Part shown: positions 11,332 to 22,905 of the stretch, one piece after another
How positions within the stretch are numbered: the first letter of the stretch is position 1
Layout of the letters: each line of letters opens with the position of its first letter
Assembly (NCBI GenBank): GCA_036426205.1
Contig: CM071569.1
Span: 2,012,354 to 2,076,353, forward strand
DNA: 64,000 nucleotides
Direction: 5' to 3'
DNA from: Ascaphus truei
Lineage: Eukaryota; Chordata; Amphibia; Anura; Ascaphidae
The notes under the pieces: generated by a model
Told to the model about the DNA's origin: nothing
The model's input: the letters and a program-made list of their open reading frames with translations, nothing else
The model's database searches: none
Position numbers and translations under genes: made by a program

Positions 11332-12623
11332 TGTAACCCTTTTTGTGAACCGGCCGACCCACCCAATCTCACATTGGCCCCTCGTGGTCTAACCGGTCCC
11401 TTTCCCTGCAACACACCTGCTCCTAAAGGGTTACTGGTACTGAAACACACCTGTGTGGCTCCAGGAGATCTGAGCCTCCGCTAGCTGGGAGCCTGGGGAA
11501 ACCCTTACCATTACCTGGTGCAGCGCCTCCACTTACCCAGGATCCCCCGTTAGGAAAGATAGCCCTGAGTAAGAAATACCATAACACACGTAGATATAAA
11601 ACAATAGCTAACACTTTACTTAATAACACATAACACAGTACATAACATCATAACATAACCGGATGCTCTATCCGCATCGCCTCAGCCCAATGTCTGGTAT
11701 TCCCCACCCAGTGTCCTGTGATCACCCCACACCCAATGTCTCGTAAATCCTACGGAGGTCGTGGGTGACTGCGCAGTCACTATGTTAAGCTAGGGCCCAG
11801 TTGGTGCACTTTATAATATTGAAGATACCTTCCGAGCACTCCGATGCTCGGGATCCCGCAGCAAACACACTGCTAGCACACTGTGCCTCTTTGACAGTGC
11901 CCACAGCTCTCTCCGCTGCGACACTGCCAAACCAGCACCTTCCACACTCAAGGGTCACCTCCCTAGCTAAGGCGTCCCTCTTCAGTTACCCCCTGCCCTT
12001 TACCCGGGAATTGGGGCCTGCCTGGGAATCTAGGGAGAACCCTTACCTGATGCAGGAGCCACGCGCTCCCTGCACCCTTCCTACTCCTTCCTCTGCTCTG
12101 CCCTGACTGACTGTTGCAAAGCCCGGGAAATGTATCTATATTCCCGGGCTGAGCTTCCTCCAGCCCTATTGGCTACACTCAGGCACCTGATGCCTGTCTC
12201 CCTAAGCCTCCTGGGAATTGTAGTTCCCAGGGGCTGCCTAAAGCATTGGGGCCGCGTGCGCGCTTCCCTTGCGCATGCGCGAACCCCTAATGGCCGCCTC
12301 ACTCTCCCTCTACACTTCCCTACTCTCGCGCGACCTCTCCCTATCCCTGGAGTCCTATCGCGCGCTTCCGCCCTACTGCGCATGCGCGAACCTCCGCGCA
12401 ATGGCGGCGCCTTCTGCCTAAGCCGCCGAGCCGGTGGCAACGCGATCGCGGCCCTAGCGACGGCCCGATCGCGTCCCCGGCAACCACAGCTCCGATCTGC
12501 TCCCTGCTCTGGCCCCCACCCTCGCGAAGTGCCGGCGGGTCCGTCAAAGCCTCCGGCGGCACCCGCTACCGCACGGCACTCGCGGAGGGGGGCCAAAAAG
12601 AGAAAATTTACATCAGGGCTACA
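11332..12623 (-). mobile_element. Solo LTR of the YY1/NRF1/ZNF143/CCAAT family, 1292 bp
   Basis: TGTAACCC...GGGCTACA is flanked by a 4-bp duplication TAAG (11328-11331 and 12624-12627). Read on + it shows ATTGG (12168-12172), a near-perfect ZNF143-type block CTGGGAATTGTAGTTCCCAG (12211-12230), NRF1 TGCGCATGCGCG (about 12270-12281 and 12377-12388) and YY1 AATGGCGGCGCC (12399-12410). The conserved GCAGCGCCTCCA is at about 11520-11531. No coding capacity. Confidence 0.85.
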
Positions 12624-12924
12624 TAAGTAAGAAGGAAAAAAACAGCTACTAATTGTATGATTAAAATTCCCTAAACCTGCTCCTCATAATCAAAAAAACA
12701 TAACCAAACGTCTTTGAGCGGCCACTTCAGTTTATATAGAATTGACCCCCAGGAGACACACGGATCCCCCCACGCATGCTCTCGGTGCCCTGCTCTTTAA
12801 TTATACATTTGTGTAATATTATTAAATATGGTTTTATCCTGCAGCAAGTTGGTATTTGGGGATTGGAAACAGGCTGGGGAATTCTCTTCCACCTGGCATC
12901 ATTATTTGGATTATTCTCTTTCAG

Positions 12925-12987
12925 AACCTGTCCGCCCAGAGAGGGTTTCAAGTTCAGAGGGATCGAAGACTTCACAAATGCCTACCG
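12925..12987 (+). CDS. Amidase-like gene, exon (TCPPREGFKFRGIEDFTNAYR)
   Basis: Acceptor ttattctctttcag, donor CCG/gtaata. The peptide matches the pre-signature region of plant-type FAAH-like amidases, where an (F-x-x-I-x-D-[FY]-x-x-A-Y) segment precedes the helix that begins the amidase fold. It starts with one base that completes the codon left by the 6450 exon and ends with two bases completed by the exon at 22572. Confidence 0.75.
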
Positions 12988-13309
12988 GTAATAAGACAGT
13001 GAAAGCGGCTATTGGCCCCATCCAATACCCTGCAACCAGGACTGGGCTTCTCCATGAGACAGACAAATTGTAGGCCCTTTCCTGCCAGAGAGGCCAGCAA
13101 CATGTTGCATAGATTAATGGTACCCTTTGCCATTTATAACATCAGACCCCTAACGCCAGCTCCTAAACACACACAATCCCTGCAAGCACTAACCCCAAAT
13201 AAATTGTCAACTGGTACCAGTTGTTTAGAGGTTGGTGGCCCTTCCTCCCTAGGTTCAAGCTCGCCCCAGCCCCACTTTTTAAGTAGCAGGTTTTTCCATG
13301 TACCTGTGC
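12988..13309. other. Intronic, no feature seen
   Basis: No supported feature before the MITE. Confidence 0.4.
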
Positions 13310-13590
13310 AGGACGGGTCCACTGAGGCCATTCTCCCTCCACTGCAGAGGTAAATGAGAATTCTCACAGGTAGAGTTAGGACCTGCATACTGGTCATGCC
13401 GTGACGTGGCTGCATACTGGTCATGCCGTGACGTGGCTGCATACTGGTCATGCCGTGACTTGGCTGCAGGCTTATAACGCTTTGGCCACAGGGTTGAACT
13501 AAATGACTGTTACTATGAGAAGACAAACTGTTAAGTATTTAACTATATACTGTATTTTTTGTCATATTGGATGTAGCGTTGGGTATTTTT
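13310..13590 (-). mobile_element. MITE, same family as 34266-34553, with 27-bp triplication
   Basis: Aligns in reverse to 34266-34553, including CTGCAGAGGTAAATGAGAATTC and the ATTGGATGTAGCGTTGGGTAT terminal repeat. One terminal repeat is lost. A 27-bp internal segment (CTGCATACTGGTCATGCCGTG plus ACGTGG) is present three times from 13383, where the sister copy has it once. Confidence 0.7.
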
Positions 13591-14640
13591 GTCTTTTGCC
13601 CGATTGCCAGCACCTGAATTTCTTCAGCCGCACTGCACACCTGCACTAACTCTCTGACACACTCACTGTTGCAAATCCTCGTCGGCAACGTCACTGCTGT
13701 CTGACCGGTTACAACGGCGCGAATGGAGCAGGTTCGCGGACCTCTGGAAAACATGAAAATACTTTCATGAGTAAAACAGGATAATGGCGTCGGTCAGAGA
13801 GGTCCTCCAAAAGTAAATCACTTATATGCACACCACTATTCTAAAAGATAACATTTATTAGAAACCTAATTAAAACATAAATCCCGAAGTTAAAAGTGGA
13901 GTACATAGAGAATGTCTTCCGTAATGGAGAAAATCAGTGGGACACTATATATGAATAACAGCTTAGTAACCCTTTAAATAAACATGTCTCTCATCATATA
14001 CTGTAAGCACTAACTTGTGGGAGTGATGCAGGGATGAGAGAAAGCTAGAGTTGGCACTAAGGTAAGTGACGATACTTAGACAATGAGGATAGAGGGGCTG
14101 ACAATATGCCCTTATCCCAAGGGGTTAATACTAAGTAAGCGGCATTGTAAGGGGTCTGGCAGCAGGTAAAGCTTCGGTTACAGGAAAAAAAACACTATAA
14201 CTAAGCACAACTGGAGCCGTGGAGTCCACAGCTGAGAGCGATTCTGTGACAGGGGTATCGATGGTCCTTTAATCCCTGAATAAAGATAACTAGCAATAAC
14301 GGAATTATAAAGCCGCTGCTGCAATAACTCGCCGGAACAGTAGCAGCTGGAGCCGTGAGAGGAAAATATGAGCCGGTAGGCTTGGTACAGTTGGTATAGC
14401 CAGATCGTTGTACCGGACCTCTAGTTTTGTTCAGTGGGGTCCGTTATGACCACTATTGGGAGGGGAAATGACTATGTCGCTGCTCTTAATGTCTGTGATT
14501 GACGTATCAGCCGAACTAAGCAAGTGCTAGAGCTGCGAAGAGATCGTAATGGATCACTAGCTCAAACCCGCGCGCTGCTGCTATTGAATGACTACGCAGG
14601 GGATAAGTGGATGAGATATCCGTAAACGGCGACTACTCGC
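13591..14640. other. Flank of the Penelope-like element, no coding seen
   Basis: No recognisable gene. The last part (GACTACTCGCTCATATG) has short similarity to 19480-19500 in reverse, so this may be an outer part of an inverted Penelope terminal repeat. Confidence 0.35.
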
Positions 14641-14746
14641 TCATATGCAGAGTGAAAGAGGATCGGTAAGACGTCCAAACCGGAACAAACGTTGGAACTC
14701 ACCAGCCAAAGTTGAATAAAAAAAAAAAAAAAACTTTATTAGGCTA

Positions 14747-15240
14747 TGTTGCAGCGTACATGCAACTACAAACGCGGGGTCTGTTGACAAGGCTTATTTA
14801 TTTAGCCTTAAAAACATACAGCACACAAAACAAAAATAGCTTCACTTCAGCAGAAAAAACAAAAGTCCTTGTTTTCAGCATGGCAACCAAAATAGCTTAT
14901 CTTCAGCATGGCAAACACAACAGTTCATAACAAATGCACTTTGCAAAACAGACCTTAAATCAAGCTGTTCTTTCTCCAGAGTTTCAGGGTATTTCCCTGT
15001 TTCAGACAGCATACAAAAAGACAGACCTTATATCAAGCTGTCTACTTCAGTACTTCACTCCTGTCCAGCTAGGCTGCATGGGTGCACATCCTGGCATTTT
15101 TAGCACACCTTGATTAGGCAACTGGGCTCCAACTAATTGCCTGAGCTTCCCAGCTGAAGTTAACCTATTCACTGCTGCACTGCAGACTAAACGTATGTCT
15201 GCCAGGCATATAGCTGGTGGCTTTTATTTACCCTGTCACA
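14747..15240. mobile_element. 494-bp solo LTR nested in the Penelope-like element
   Basis: TGTTGCAGC...CCCTGTCACA is flanked by the 5-bp duplication GGCTA (14742-14746 and 15241-15245). Removing it restores ...TTTATTAGGCTACATAAA, which is comparable to the inverted copy near 19060. It is unrelated to the 1.2-kb LTR family. Confidence 0.8.
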
Positions 15241-15295
15241 GGCTACATAAAAAATGTGAACATCCACATGGAGACCCTAGCTCCTCGTCCCACGC

Positions 15296-15325
15296 GTTTC
15301 ACGCCGTCAGTGGCACTTTCTCAAG
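15296..15325 (-). ncRNA. Hammerhead-ribozyme-like core
   Basis: On the minus strand: TTGAGAAA, helix II GUGCC/GGCGU with an ACUGAC loop, then GAAACG. The CTGANGA box is mutated. The position near the 3' end of a Penelope-like element fits the known location of hammerheads in these elements. Confidence 0.4.
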
Positions 15326-15742
15326 GAGATGACAAGAGAGGGGGGGAGACTCTATCTAAATCCCTCCTCTCTGATTAAAATACAAGTGAGCTATATAATA
15401 GCAATCATATGGGCTAAGCATGGACAAAAGTAATTTAAGGGAAAAGACAGGTGCACCAAACAAGTGAATCTTAAATAAATTAACCCTTAGCATAGAGCTT
15501 ATAATCAACATTAATTAGAACATTAATACTCCTTGTATAATTTGTAAATTACAATTTAAAATGATTTATCAATAATGAAAAAACATATATCTAGTGTCAT
15601 ATTAGTTAACGAAACACTATGATATATAAAATAGTATGTTATCATTAGTATAATCTATAATATTTGACCAAAAAGTGTTGATGGGGTTAATAGATTCATT
15701 CTCATTTAGTGAACCAATATTGTAGCACCATAGCAAGTAATG

Positions 15743-17360
15743 TATAGTGACTATGATACCTAAATAGACTAAATATTCCACCCCACCCAATCTCATATAT
15801 AGTGTGGGTGCGTAGAACATACGGTGTTACCGGTGTGTGCGTATACCTGCAGGCTCACAGGAGGTCTGAGCCTCCGCTAGTGAGAGCCTGGGGTGAATCC
15901 TCTGGAACGTTCTCGGTTTCAGCGCCTCCACCTATGTAGGATTCTATGGGAATGTAGAATGACCCTAACATAGGAACCCCCCCAGAAACCACATACACCA
16001 GAATTATGGATAACAGGTTTACTGAATGAACAAAGAATACTATAACATCATACTCATACTTTATAACATCCCCACACGGTGCCCACAGCCCAACCCCTTT
16101 GTCCCGTGGTCAGCGCTGCCACTATGTGAGAGAGAATGTTATGATCTGTTGGTGCACTTGTAGAGTACCTGTCGAGTGCTCCTGCACTCGGGCCTGCAAG
16201 GAGCTTCACAAAGGATCTGTCGTTCTGGGATCCCGTCTGATCCGGTCCGGTGAATCCTTGCTTGGGGTCCGCCAGGGGCGGTCCCACCCTGAAGATAGTC
16301 TTTCTCTCGGGGCGTAGACTTGAGCCCAAGTCTCCTTTCAGGAAGCGCAGCGTCCGCGGTGTCCCTGTCTATCACTGGCACTACGTGGCACGCGCTATAC
16401 TATAGGCCGTCCCTACAGCACAGCAACCTGTAATGGCTTTGGGGAAAACTCCTAGGGCCTACGGGGTAGCCTATCTTATGCAGGGGTCCCTGACCCCCTG
16501 CACCCGCACTACCTCCTCCCGTACTACCCGAGTCCCCTCTGCCTCACTATTAACTAACTGGTCCCAGCGCCTGCAGCAACAAGCTGTGACCCACTGGATG
16601 CTGGCAGCCAACGTGCTGCACAACACTGTGCCTGCCTATCAGACCTCACGGCACTGACAGCCGTGACCCTGACAAGACAGCACACTGACTCTAAGGGCAG
16701 CGTCCCTATCTTGGGCTGTCCCTATTCAATTACCCACTAACCTGGTGGGGAGTTGGGGCCTACCTGGGATGTGGGTACCTATCTGGGTGCAGGAGCTGCA
16801 CTCGCTCCCCGCACCCTTCCTTCCCTTACAGCTCCCCAGCTCCAACTGACTAGCGTGCTGCAACCCCGCGAAAATGTATCTACTTGCCTGCCTGGAGATC
16901 CTAAGCCCTATTGGCTCCCTGGCAGCACATGGGGCGCGCAGAGGCTCCTGGGACTCATAGTCCCTGCCTAGAGCCTTCCCTGTAGGCTAGGGCTTCGCTG
17001 GCTTTCTCTCCACTGTCCTGCGCCTGCGCAATCTCTCTGGGGCTGCCGTAACCTTTCCTGGGCTGTTCTCCCCCTCGCGCTACTTCTCCCTGGCTCTCGG
17101 GGCTTCCTTGCGCATGCGCGATCACTGCGCATGCGCGAGTATCTGGGCGATGGCGGCGCCCTCACCGCCCGGCTCCGGGAGCCCGGTGATCCAATCACGG
17201 CCTTGGCAACCGGCCGCACACGTCCCCGGCATCCCCCGAGCCGGGACCTGACCACACTCACCCCTGCGATCGGCGCGCGGGGCCGCCCTGGGACTCGGCG
17301 GTACCCGCAATCGCGCTCGAGGTGAGGGGGGTGCTGACACCTAAGGGAGACCTGGCTACA
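15743..17360 (-). mobile_element. Solo LTR of the YY1/NRF1/ZNF143/CCAAT family, 1618 bp, inside the Penelope GIY-YIG domain
   Basis: It ends GGCTACA at 17360, with a 4-bp duplication AATG (15739-15742 and 17361-17364). The distal TG has decayed to TA. Motifs on +: ATTGG (16910-16914), ZNF143-like (about 16945-16965), NRF1 (17109-17120 and 17126-17138) and YY1 GATGGCGGCGCC (17149-17160). The conserved CAGCGCCTCCA is at about 15920-15930. The insertion cuts the endonuclease frame immediately after EHVRSI. Confidence 0.85.
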
Positions 17361-17447
17361 AATGGATCTCACATGTTCTTGAATTCTTGTTTTAAAGGCT
17401 CTAGTTGCTAGGTCTATGTATTTTGTACCACAACCACATATAAGCAT
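17361..17447 (-). pseudogene. GIY-YIG endonuclease domain of the Penelope-like element, truncated by an LTR
   Basis: On the minus strand the frame reads L-I-C-G-C-G-T-K-Y-I-D then TRAFKTRIQEHVRSI, the pattern of the Penelope GIY-YIG nuclease (normally ...YIGxTxRxLKxRIxEH). It runs straight into the LTR at 17360. The cysteine-rich linker GCCPCAKCNICKYV lies upstream at about 17540-17580. Confidence 0.75.
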
Positions 17448-17503
17448 ATATATGATATATTCTGTTTACATGTAATGAATGTCATTATGTTGATTTTTTT
17501 GTC

Positions 17504-19085
17504 TCATCTTGATTTTGAAAAGTATCTTGTCTTTAATACATATTTGCATATGTTACACTTTGCACAAGGGCAGCAACCAAGCAAATTAGTAAAAAGTTGT
17601 TTGTTATTTGTATTTAATTGTTGTCTAGGTATGCTGGGTGATACAGCATTTCCAATAGTGGGAGATTTTCTAAATACAAATCTTGGATCTGATGAGACAA
17701 ATTTTCTCAAAAGAGGGTCAGTAGTCAAAATATTCCAATGTTTTATGATTATAGCTTTTACATTCATTGCTTGATTGCTATATTGAGTAATAAAAATTGG
17801 TGTATCACATTGAATAGTGTTTTTTACATTATTAGGATTAGTATCATATATAGATCCTGACTTTTGGTTGGAAATATTGGAAGTTTTTTGGATCAACGGG
17901 TCCTGTCTGTTTTTATCTTTAGCAATAGTATAAGCTTCTTGAATGATAGAGATCATATCCTCTTTCGAGGAATCTTAATGTAAGGTCCTGTGCACTGTTC
18001 TCAAAATTCTCCATAGTAGAACAGTTCCTGCGCAATCGCAAGAACTGTCCATATGGAACTCCCCAAAACAAACTCTGATGATGGCAGCTGGAGGCATGCA
18101 ATAAGGTGTTACGAGTGTGTGGCTTACGAAATATATCAATTTGTACCTTAAGATCAGGAGTGACATAAAGTAAAAGGTCTAAAAAGTGAATGTGATGAAA
18201 GTGATGAGTGAAATGTAGATTAAAAGAATTGGTGTTAATGTGAGAATTGAAGGAATATAGCTGAGTGACAGTGCCCTTCCAAATTAATAATAGATCATCA
18301 ATATAGCGGTGATAAAAAGTGATACGATGACGGTAGGAGTTGCTATCTCCAAACACGTGGGTCTGCTCCCACCAACCCATAAATAGGTTGGCGTATGAAG
18401 GGGCAATACAAGACCCCATAGCAGTCCCACGTGTTTGGAGATAGAAAGTCCCATCAAACATAAAATAGTTGTGAGTGAGTAAGAATAAAATACTGTCGGT
18501 GAGAAATGCAATGTAAGAAGGTGAAAAAGTGTGGGCCGAATGTAAAAAGTGTTCAATGGCGCGAATGCCATCGGTGTGTGAAATGATAGTGTATAAAGAA
18601 GATACGTCTAATGTAACCCATAAGGAGTTGGGTGTCCAAGTGTAATCAGAAAAAAGAGTGAGAACATGAGGTGTCCAGTAAGTAAGAAGGAAGTGCTGTG
18701 ACCAGTGGTTGCAAAAAATGATTAACATATTGAGATAAATGTTCCACCAATGATCCTATACTTGAGATAATAGGTCTACCTGGGGGACAAAGGAGCGATT
18801 TATGTATTTTAGGTAAATGGTGAAAAATGGGGAGTATTGGGTGTGGACATGTAAGGAAATCAAGTTCTTGTACAGACAGAACCTGTAGATATTTACCAAA
18901 ATCCAATAGTTCTTGTAATTGACAACCAAAGTCATGTGTGGGATCTGATGGCAACACCATATAGGAATCTTGATCACCAAGTTGGCGCAATTCTTCGTGT
19001 TTGTAGTAGATGTAGTCCAAGACAACTACTGCCCCACCTTTGTCTGCATTTTTGACAACTTTATGCAGCCTAATAAAGTTTTTTT
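17504..19085 (-). pseudogene. Penelope-like reverse transcriptase (broken)
   Basis: Three minus-strand frames make up the RT. The first (19020-18646) has LDYIYYKHEELRQL and LPKIHKSL-PPGRPIISSIGS. The second (18728-17919) has TLDVSSLYT, LQTRGTAMGSCIAPSYANLFMG, the catalytic YIDDLLLIW, FLDLLLYV and GQFLRLRRNCS. The third (17956-17504) has FITQYSNQA, IIIKHWNIL and FVFRKSPTIGN. These are diagnostic of Penelope-like elements rather than LINEs. At least two frameshifts or stops separate the frames. The 5' part begins at the inverted terminal repeat with NADKGG-type sequence at about 19040. Confidence 0.9.
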
Positions 19086-19598
19086 TTTTTATTCAACTTT
19101 GGCTGGTGAGTTCCAACGTTTGTTCAGGTTTGGACGTCTTACCGATCCTCTTTCACTCTGCTGCTATCCCAGGATTGGACAGGACGCCGACAGAAAATAT
19201 CGAGCTTTATTGCTGACATGTGGCCACGAGGATAAGGGACATGGCGATTGATCGTGAGTACATTGCACACTCCACGCCACATACAAGTGTCTCCTTGGCT
19301 TTTTGTGCTTATACTTCAGCTGTACTTCAATTGTGATGCTGCTGATGCACTTATCCCAGGAGGCTTCCCCATTATCCGTTATATTGTGTCCATTTCTGTC
19401 ACCGGAGCTAATTGATTAATATATTTCGTGCTGACTGCTATTTACACAGCGCGGCTCCTTGAGCAAGCAACCGGCTTATTTTCTATACTCGCTCATATGT
19501 CTCTAGCTAATCCCTACAGTGCGTAATAAATATATTCTTGTCAAGTACTCTGAGCAAGACCCATCTGCTTGGTATCGCGAAGGGTCCTAAAACGTAAC

Positions 19599-19627
19599 GT
19601 TTCACTCCCATCACGGAGCTTCATCTG
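19599..19627 (-). ncRNA. Hammerhead-ribozyme-like core
   Basis: Minus strand: CAGATGA (consensus CTGATGA, one change), helix II AGCTCC pairing with GGGAGT, then GAAAC. It is the best preserved of the three hammerhead-like cores in the window and lies at the 5' side of the Penelope-like element. Confidence 0.5.
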
Positions 19628-19809
19628 GAGGCAATAAGCCCCACGGGTATGATTTCAATACCGGGGCGTTGCCACAGCAACGATGGATGCTCATTGTATG
19701 GTGTGTATGAAGTATACTGTGCTTGCGCCCTCATGTGGTGTTCTACGAGACTGCAGAGGAGTGCATTATTCTCCTATGTTCAGTAAAACAGTTATATTAT
19801 ACCGGTGTG

Positions 19810-19975
19810 TATTAATTTTATGGTCCTGCACGGGGTTATCCAACACAGTTAGGATCCCGCGCAGGTGGAGGCGCTGTCACCAGATGGATCAGGTACACCC
19901 CCAGGCTCCCAGCAGCGGAGGTTCAGGCCTCCTGTGAGCCGCAGGTAAAGCACCACACACCGTAGCCTCCATATC
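19810..19975 (+). mobile_element. Fragment of the 1.2-kb LTR family
   Basis: Contains GCAGGTGGAGGCGCTGTC and the CCTCCTGTGAGCCGCAGGT block in the sense orientation, corresponding to the middle of the LTR. No ends are recognisable. Confidence 0.55.
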
Positions 19976-19994
19976 TCCCAGGGGGTGGGGGAAA

Positions 19995-20158
19995 GTGCGC
20001 CGCATATGTATTTGTTTTTTTATGTGTATTTGTTTTTTTATATGTATTTGGGGGATTTTTAATGTATTTGTGTTTTATTTTTATCTACTCTCTCGATCTC
20101 TCTCTCTACTATCCTTCTCATCTCTCTCTATACTCTTTGTTTTTTGTTTTTTTATATG
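19995..20158 (+). repeat. A/T-rich simple repeat (TATGTATTTG type) with TC-rich tract
   Basis: Repeats of ATGTATTTGTTTTTTT followed by a CTCTCT tract. The same repeat resumes after the LTR at 21928, so it is the insertion site of that LTR. Confidence 0.75.
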
Positions 20159-21927
20159 TGTAGCCCTCTTTCCTCCACCCTAAGTGAGATTGAGGTGGGT
20201 AGATGTATCTGACTACTTATCAGTGTGGTGCTGTACCTGTTTGGCAACCAGGAGGGCTGAGCTTCCGCCACGGGGAACCTGGGGTATACACCTACACTCG
20301 GTGCAGCGCCTCCACTGATGAGGGATCCCAACGTGGTGGGAGTGTGCCCTCACCAGAACAACCATACAGTAAATACACACAGTGTGAATAAACAGTATTT
20401 ACTGAGCATGAACTGTAACTTCAAGGAAACTCTCTTTGCATAACATCAATACATCATCACATCATATGAATAACATTGCATCACCCTGAATGCATACCAT
20501 CCCCTCAGCCCACATGTCCATCATCACATCACCCTCAGTCCCTTTTGATAATAATGTGCTTGGGCACTTATCCCTTGAGTGTCCACAACAGTAAGGTGAG
20601 TGTGAGTGTGAGGGATAGCGCTTCCCTGTGTTGGGGCCTGGTGGTGCCTCGGTACTACCTCCCTGATCATGATCCTGATCAGGATAATCCTTGGCAATCA
20701 GCAACTCCGCACAGTGATCCCACGGCCAACGTGCTGCTCCTGGCAGAGATGAATCCGTCGTCTGACTCCCCAGGGGAGGGATCCCCAGCTGGATGATCCT
20801 TTAAGAACAGTCTCTGCTATGGAGTCAGATACTCCTCCTGCTACACGCTGTACTGACAGTCAGGCACTGTCCTGCAGCATCTCTCTCTCTCTGAGTATGG
20901 TGAAGGAGTCCCTGTCTTAACCCAGTCCCTATAACATACAGTATTTCTCTACAGTGTCTCAGGGGACTAACTGGGCCCTGGGGGTATACCTCTAGCCTAG
21001 TCCCTGCATGCAGAAGATCTCTTGCTGTAGATACTGTCTGATCCCAGACTCTGGCAGTTCACCACGTGCAACTGGCACTGGTGATATTACATAACACTGT
21101 GTAACTTAAAAAGCAACCCCCCCTTCTTTCTATGAGGGGCCTGTCCCTGACACAGCCAAAGCCAACTACTCTGACTGCACTGCACACAACACTGTTGCAA
21201 CTTGCTATCCTGCTCAGTTAAAGTGGCAGCCTCCCTATCTGGGGTCTGTCCCTAGCTGCAGCAGCTCACTGGTGACTCAGGGCAATCTGGGGCCTGGGGA
21301 GGGTACTCTGGCCTAGTGCATGGGTCCCTGCCCTGCACACCTACCTCCTCCTCTGTCTGCTTCCCCACTTCCTGAGTGACTTCCTTCCTGCAATCCTGCT
21401 AATATCCCTAACTAAATCCTCCCCTTAACAGGAGGATCTCTCAGCCCTATTGGCTAAGCTAAAACACCTGACGGCCTGCTACTATGCCTCCTGGGAAGTG
21501 TAGTTCCCAAGGAGGCTCCTGCCTATGGAGACCGCATGGGCGCCTCTCTAATGGCTGCCCCTCTTGTCCTACCTGCACCTGCACTATCCTAATGGCTGCT
21601 GCGCCACTTCCCTGCGGATGCGCAACCTCTAGAGCGCCTTCCTGCCTCTCTACCTTCTCCTGTGCTCCATCTGCCACCTCTAAGATGGCCGCCGCACTCG
21701 TCCGCACCTGCGAAAGCGTTCGCGCGGTCAACTCCAACATGGCGGTGCCCGCCCGGATGGCGGCGCCAACCAGTGGAGAGCCGCTGGGGCCTCCCTGCAC
21801 CTCCTGCTGCTGGCTATCTCGCCGCACCGCCCTAACTAACCGCGCGTCACCTGCACTTACGCCAGGGAGAGCGCGGGGAAGCGCCCCATAGCCGGGGACC
21901 CGCGCTGGTAAGGGGACCAGGGCTATA
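20159..21927 (-). mobile_element. Solo LTR of the YY1/NRF1/ZNF143/CCAAT family, 1769 bp
   Basis: TGTAGCCC...GGGCTATA (CA decayed to TA) is flanked by a 4-bp duplication TATG (20155-20158 and 21928-21931). Motifs on +: ATTGG (21449-21453), a ZNF143-like CTGGGAAGTGTAGTTCCCA (about 21490-21509), a weak NRF1 TGCGGATGCGCA (about 21613) and YY1 sites (about 21681, 21738 and 21756). The conserved GCAGCGCCTCCA is at about 20303-20314. Its middle is longer than in other copies. Confidence 0.8.
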
Positions 21928-22345
21928 TATGTATTTGTTTTTTTTTAAATATGTATTTGGGGGGTTATATATATTGGGGAGGTGGGGATTTTTTTGTATT
22001 GGGGGTGGGTATTTTGGCATATATTTTGTGGGGGGAATTGTGTGAGGGGGGAAGGAATGAGTGTGAGGAGGGGGATTGAGTGGGTGGGGTAATTGATGGA
22101 GGGGGGGGGAAGTGTGAGAGGAGAGAGGGGGGTGAGTGAGGAAAAGAGGGAGTAAGAGTGAGACGCAGGGGAGAGAAATACATGTGAGGCGAGGGTGCAG
22201 GGATTGAGTGAGAGTGGGGTAATTGATGAAGGGGGGGAGGGTGAGAGATGAGACGGAGGGGAGAGAAATACATGGGAAGAGGGAGGGAAATAGAGGGAGC
22301 TCGAGAGGTGTGAAATGGGTCTCGGAACTCCGCTGATTGTGGGTG
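21928..22345. repeat. TATGTATTTG repeat continuing into a G-rich (GGGGAG) tract
   Basis: The simple repeat is followed by about 300 bp of purine-rich sequence with many runs of four to nine G, including two near-identical segments of about 110 bp (about 22080-22170 and 22200-22275) with GAGACGCAGGGGAGAGAAATACATG. No gene. Confidence 0.7.
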
Positions 22346-22571
22346 GGGGGGAAAGGGAAGCCCCGCTCATAACTCTAGACCCGGGCCCCGGGATGTCTGT
22401 CTGCGGCCCTGATTTGTGTGGATTGTATTGTTGCACATATTAAAGGTCAAGCTTGGGCTGCAGCTTTACAAGGAGCGCTGCTGTTTGGGAGCCACAGAGC
22501 GGCCCGGTAACATTACTGACATTTATTTCAATTGTGTAGTAATAAAATGCATTTGTTGTGTGTTTTTGCAG

Positions 22572-22692
22572 GTCAGGCTCCGTCACTCCTACACGGGTTG
22601 CCCTAAATATTATGCAAGCCATGGAGGCTAGTGACTGCGCCCCGCTTCCTCTCAGGGCTATTGTGCAATGGGATCGAACGCAGATCCTCAGG
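22572..22692 (+). CDS. Amidase-like gene, exon (SGSVTPTRVALNIMQAMEAS...)
   Basis: Acceptor tgtttttgcag, donor AGG/gtgaga. It encodes the two helices at the start of the amidase-signature fold: VTPTRVALNIMQAME, then PLPLRAIVQWDRTQILR, equivalent to the TP-x-x-VA...PLRA segment of plant FAAH-type proteins. It completes the Arg codon from the 12925 exon and ends in phase 0. Confidence 0.85.
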
Positions 22693-22905
22693 GTGAGAAC
22701 CCCATATTTAATTGAGGCAAATTCCTCAAGAACATCAATTGTTATAAATTAATATTATACTGTTTCCTCTAATGTAATTTTAACCAAGTCACTCACACTT
22801 TGCTAAATTGAAGACAAATTTGACACAAACACCATTACAAGAGACCAATCCATTGACACTTCAATATAATGACTTGTCTTCTCCGCCCCTCCGTTATTCC
22901 TTCAG

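Larger units (their letters stand above)
14641..19640 (-). mobile_element. Penelope-like retroelement with inverted terminal repeats, interrupted by two solo LTRs
   Basis: The 14641-14746 arm (GAGTGAAAGAGGATCGGTAAG ... CTTTATTAGGCT) is the inverse of 19065-19165. Between them, on the minus strand, lie a Penelope-type reverse transcriptase and the start of a GIY-YIG endonuclease. Two solo LTRs (14747-15240 and 15743-17360), each with its own target duplication, are nested inside it. Hammerhead-like cores sit near both ends (15296-15325 and 19599-19627). Stops and frameshifts make the copy inactive. Confidence 0.8.

Noticed and set aside
12081..12630. Long frames of 166-171 codons on both strands
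   Set aside because: They cover the GC-rich U3 of a solo LTR, where stops are rare by composition.
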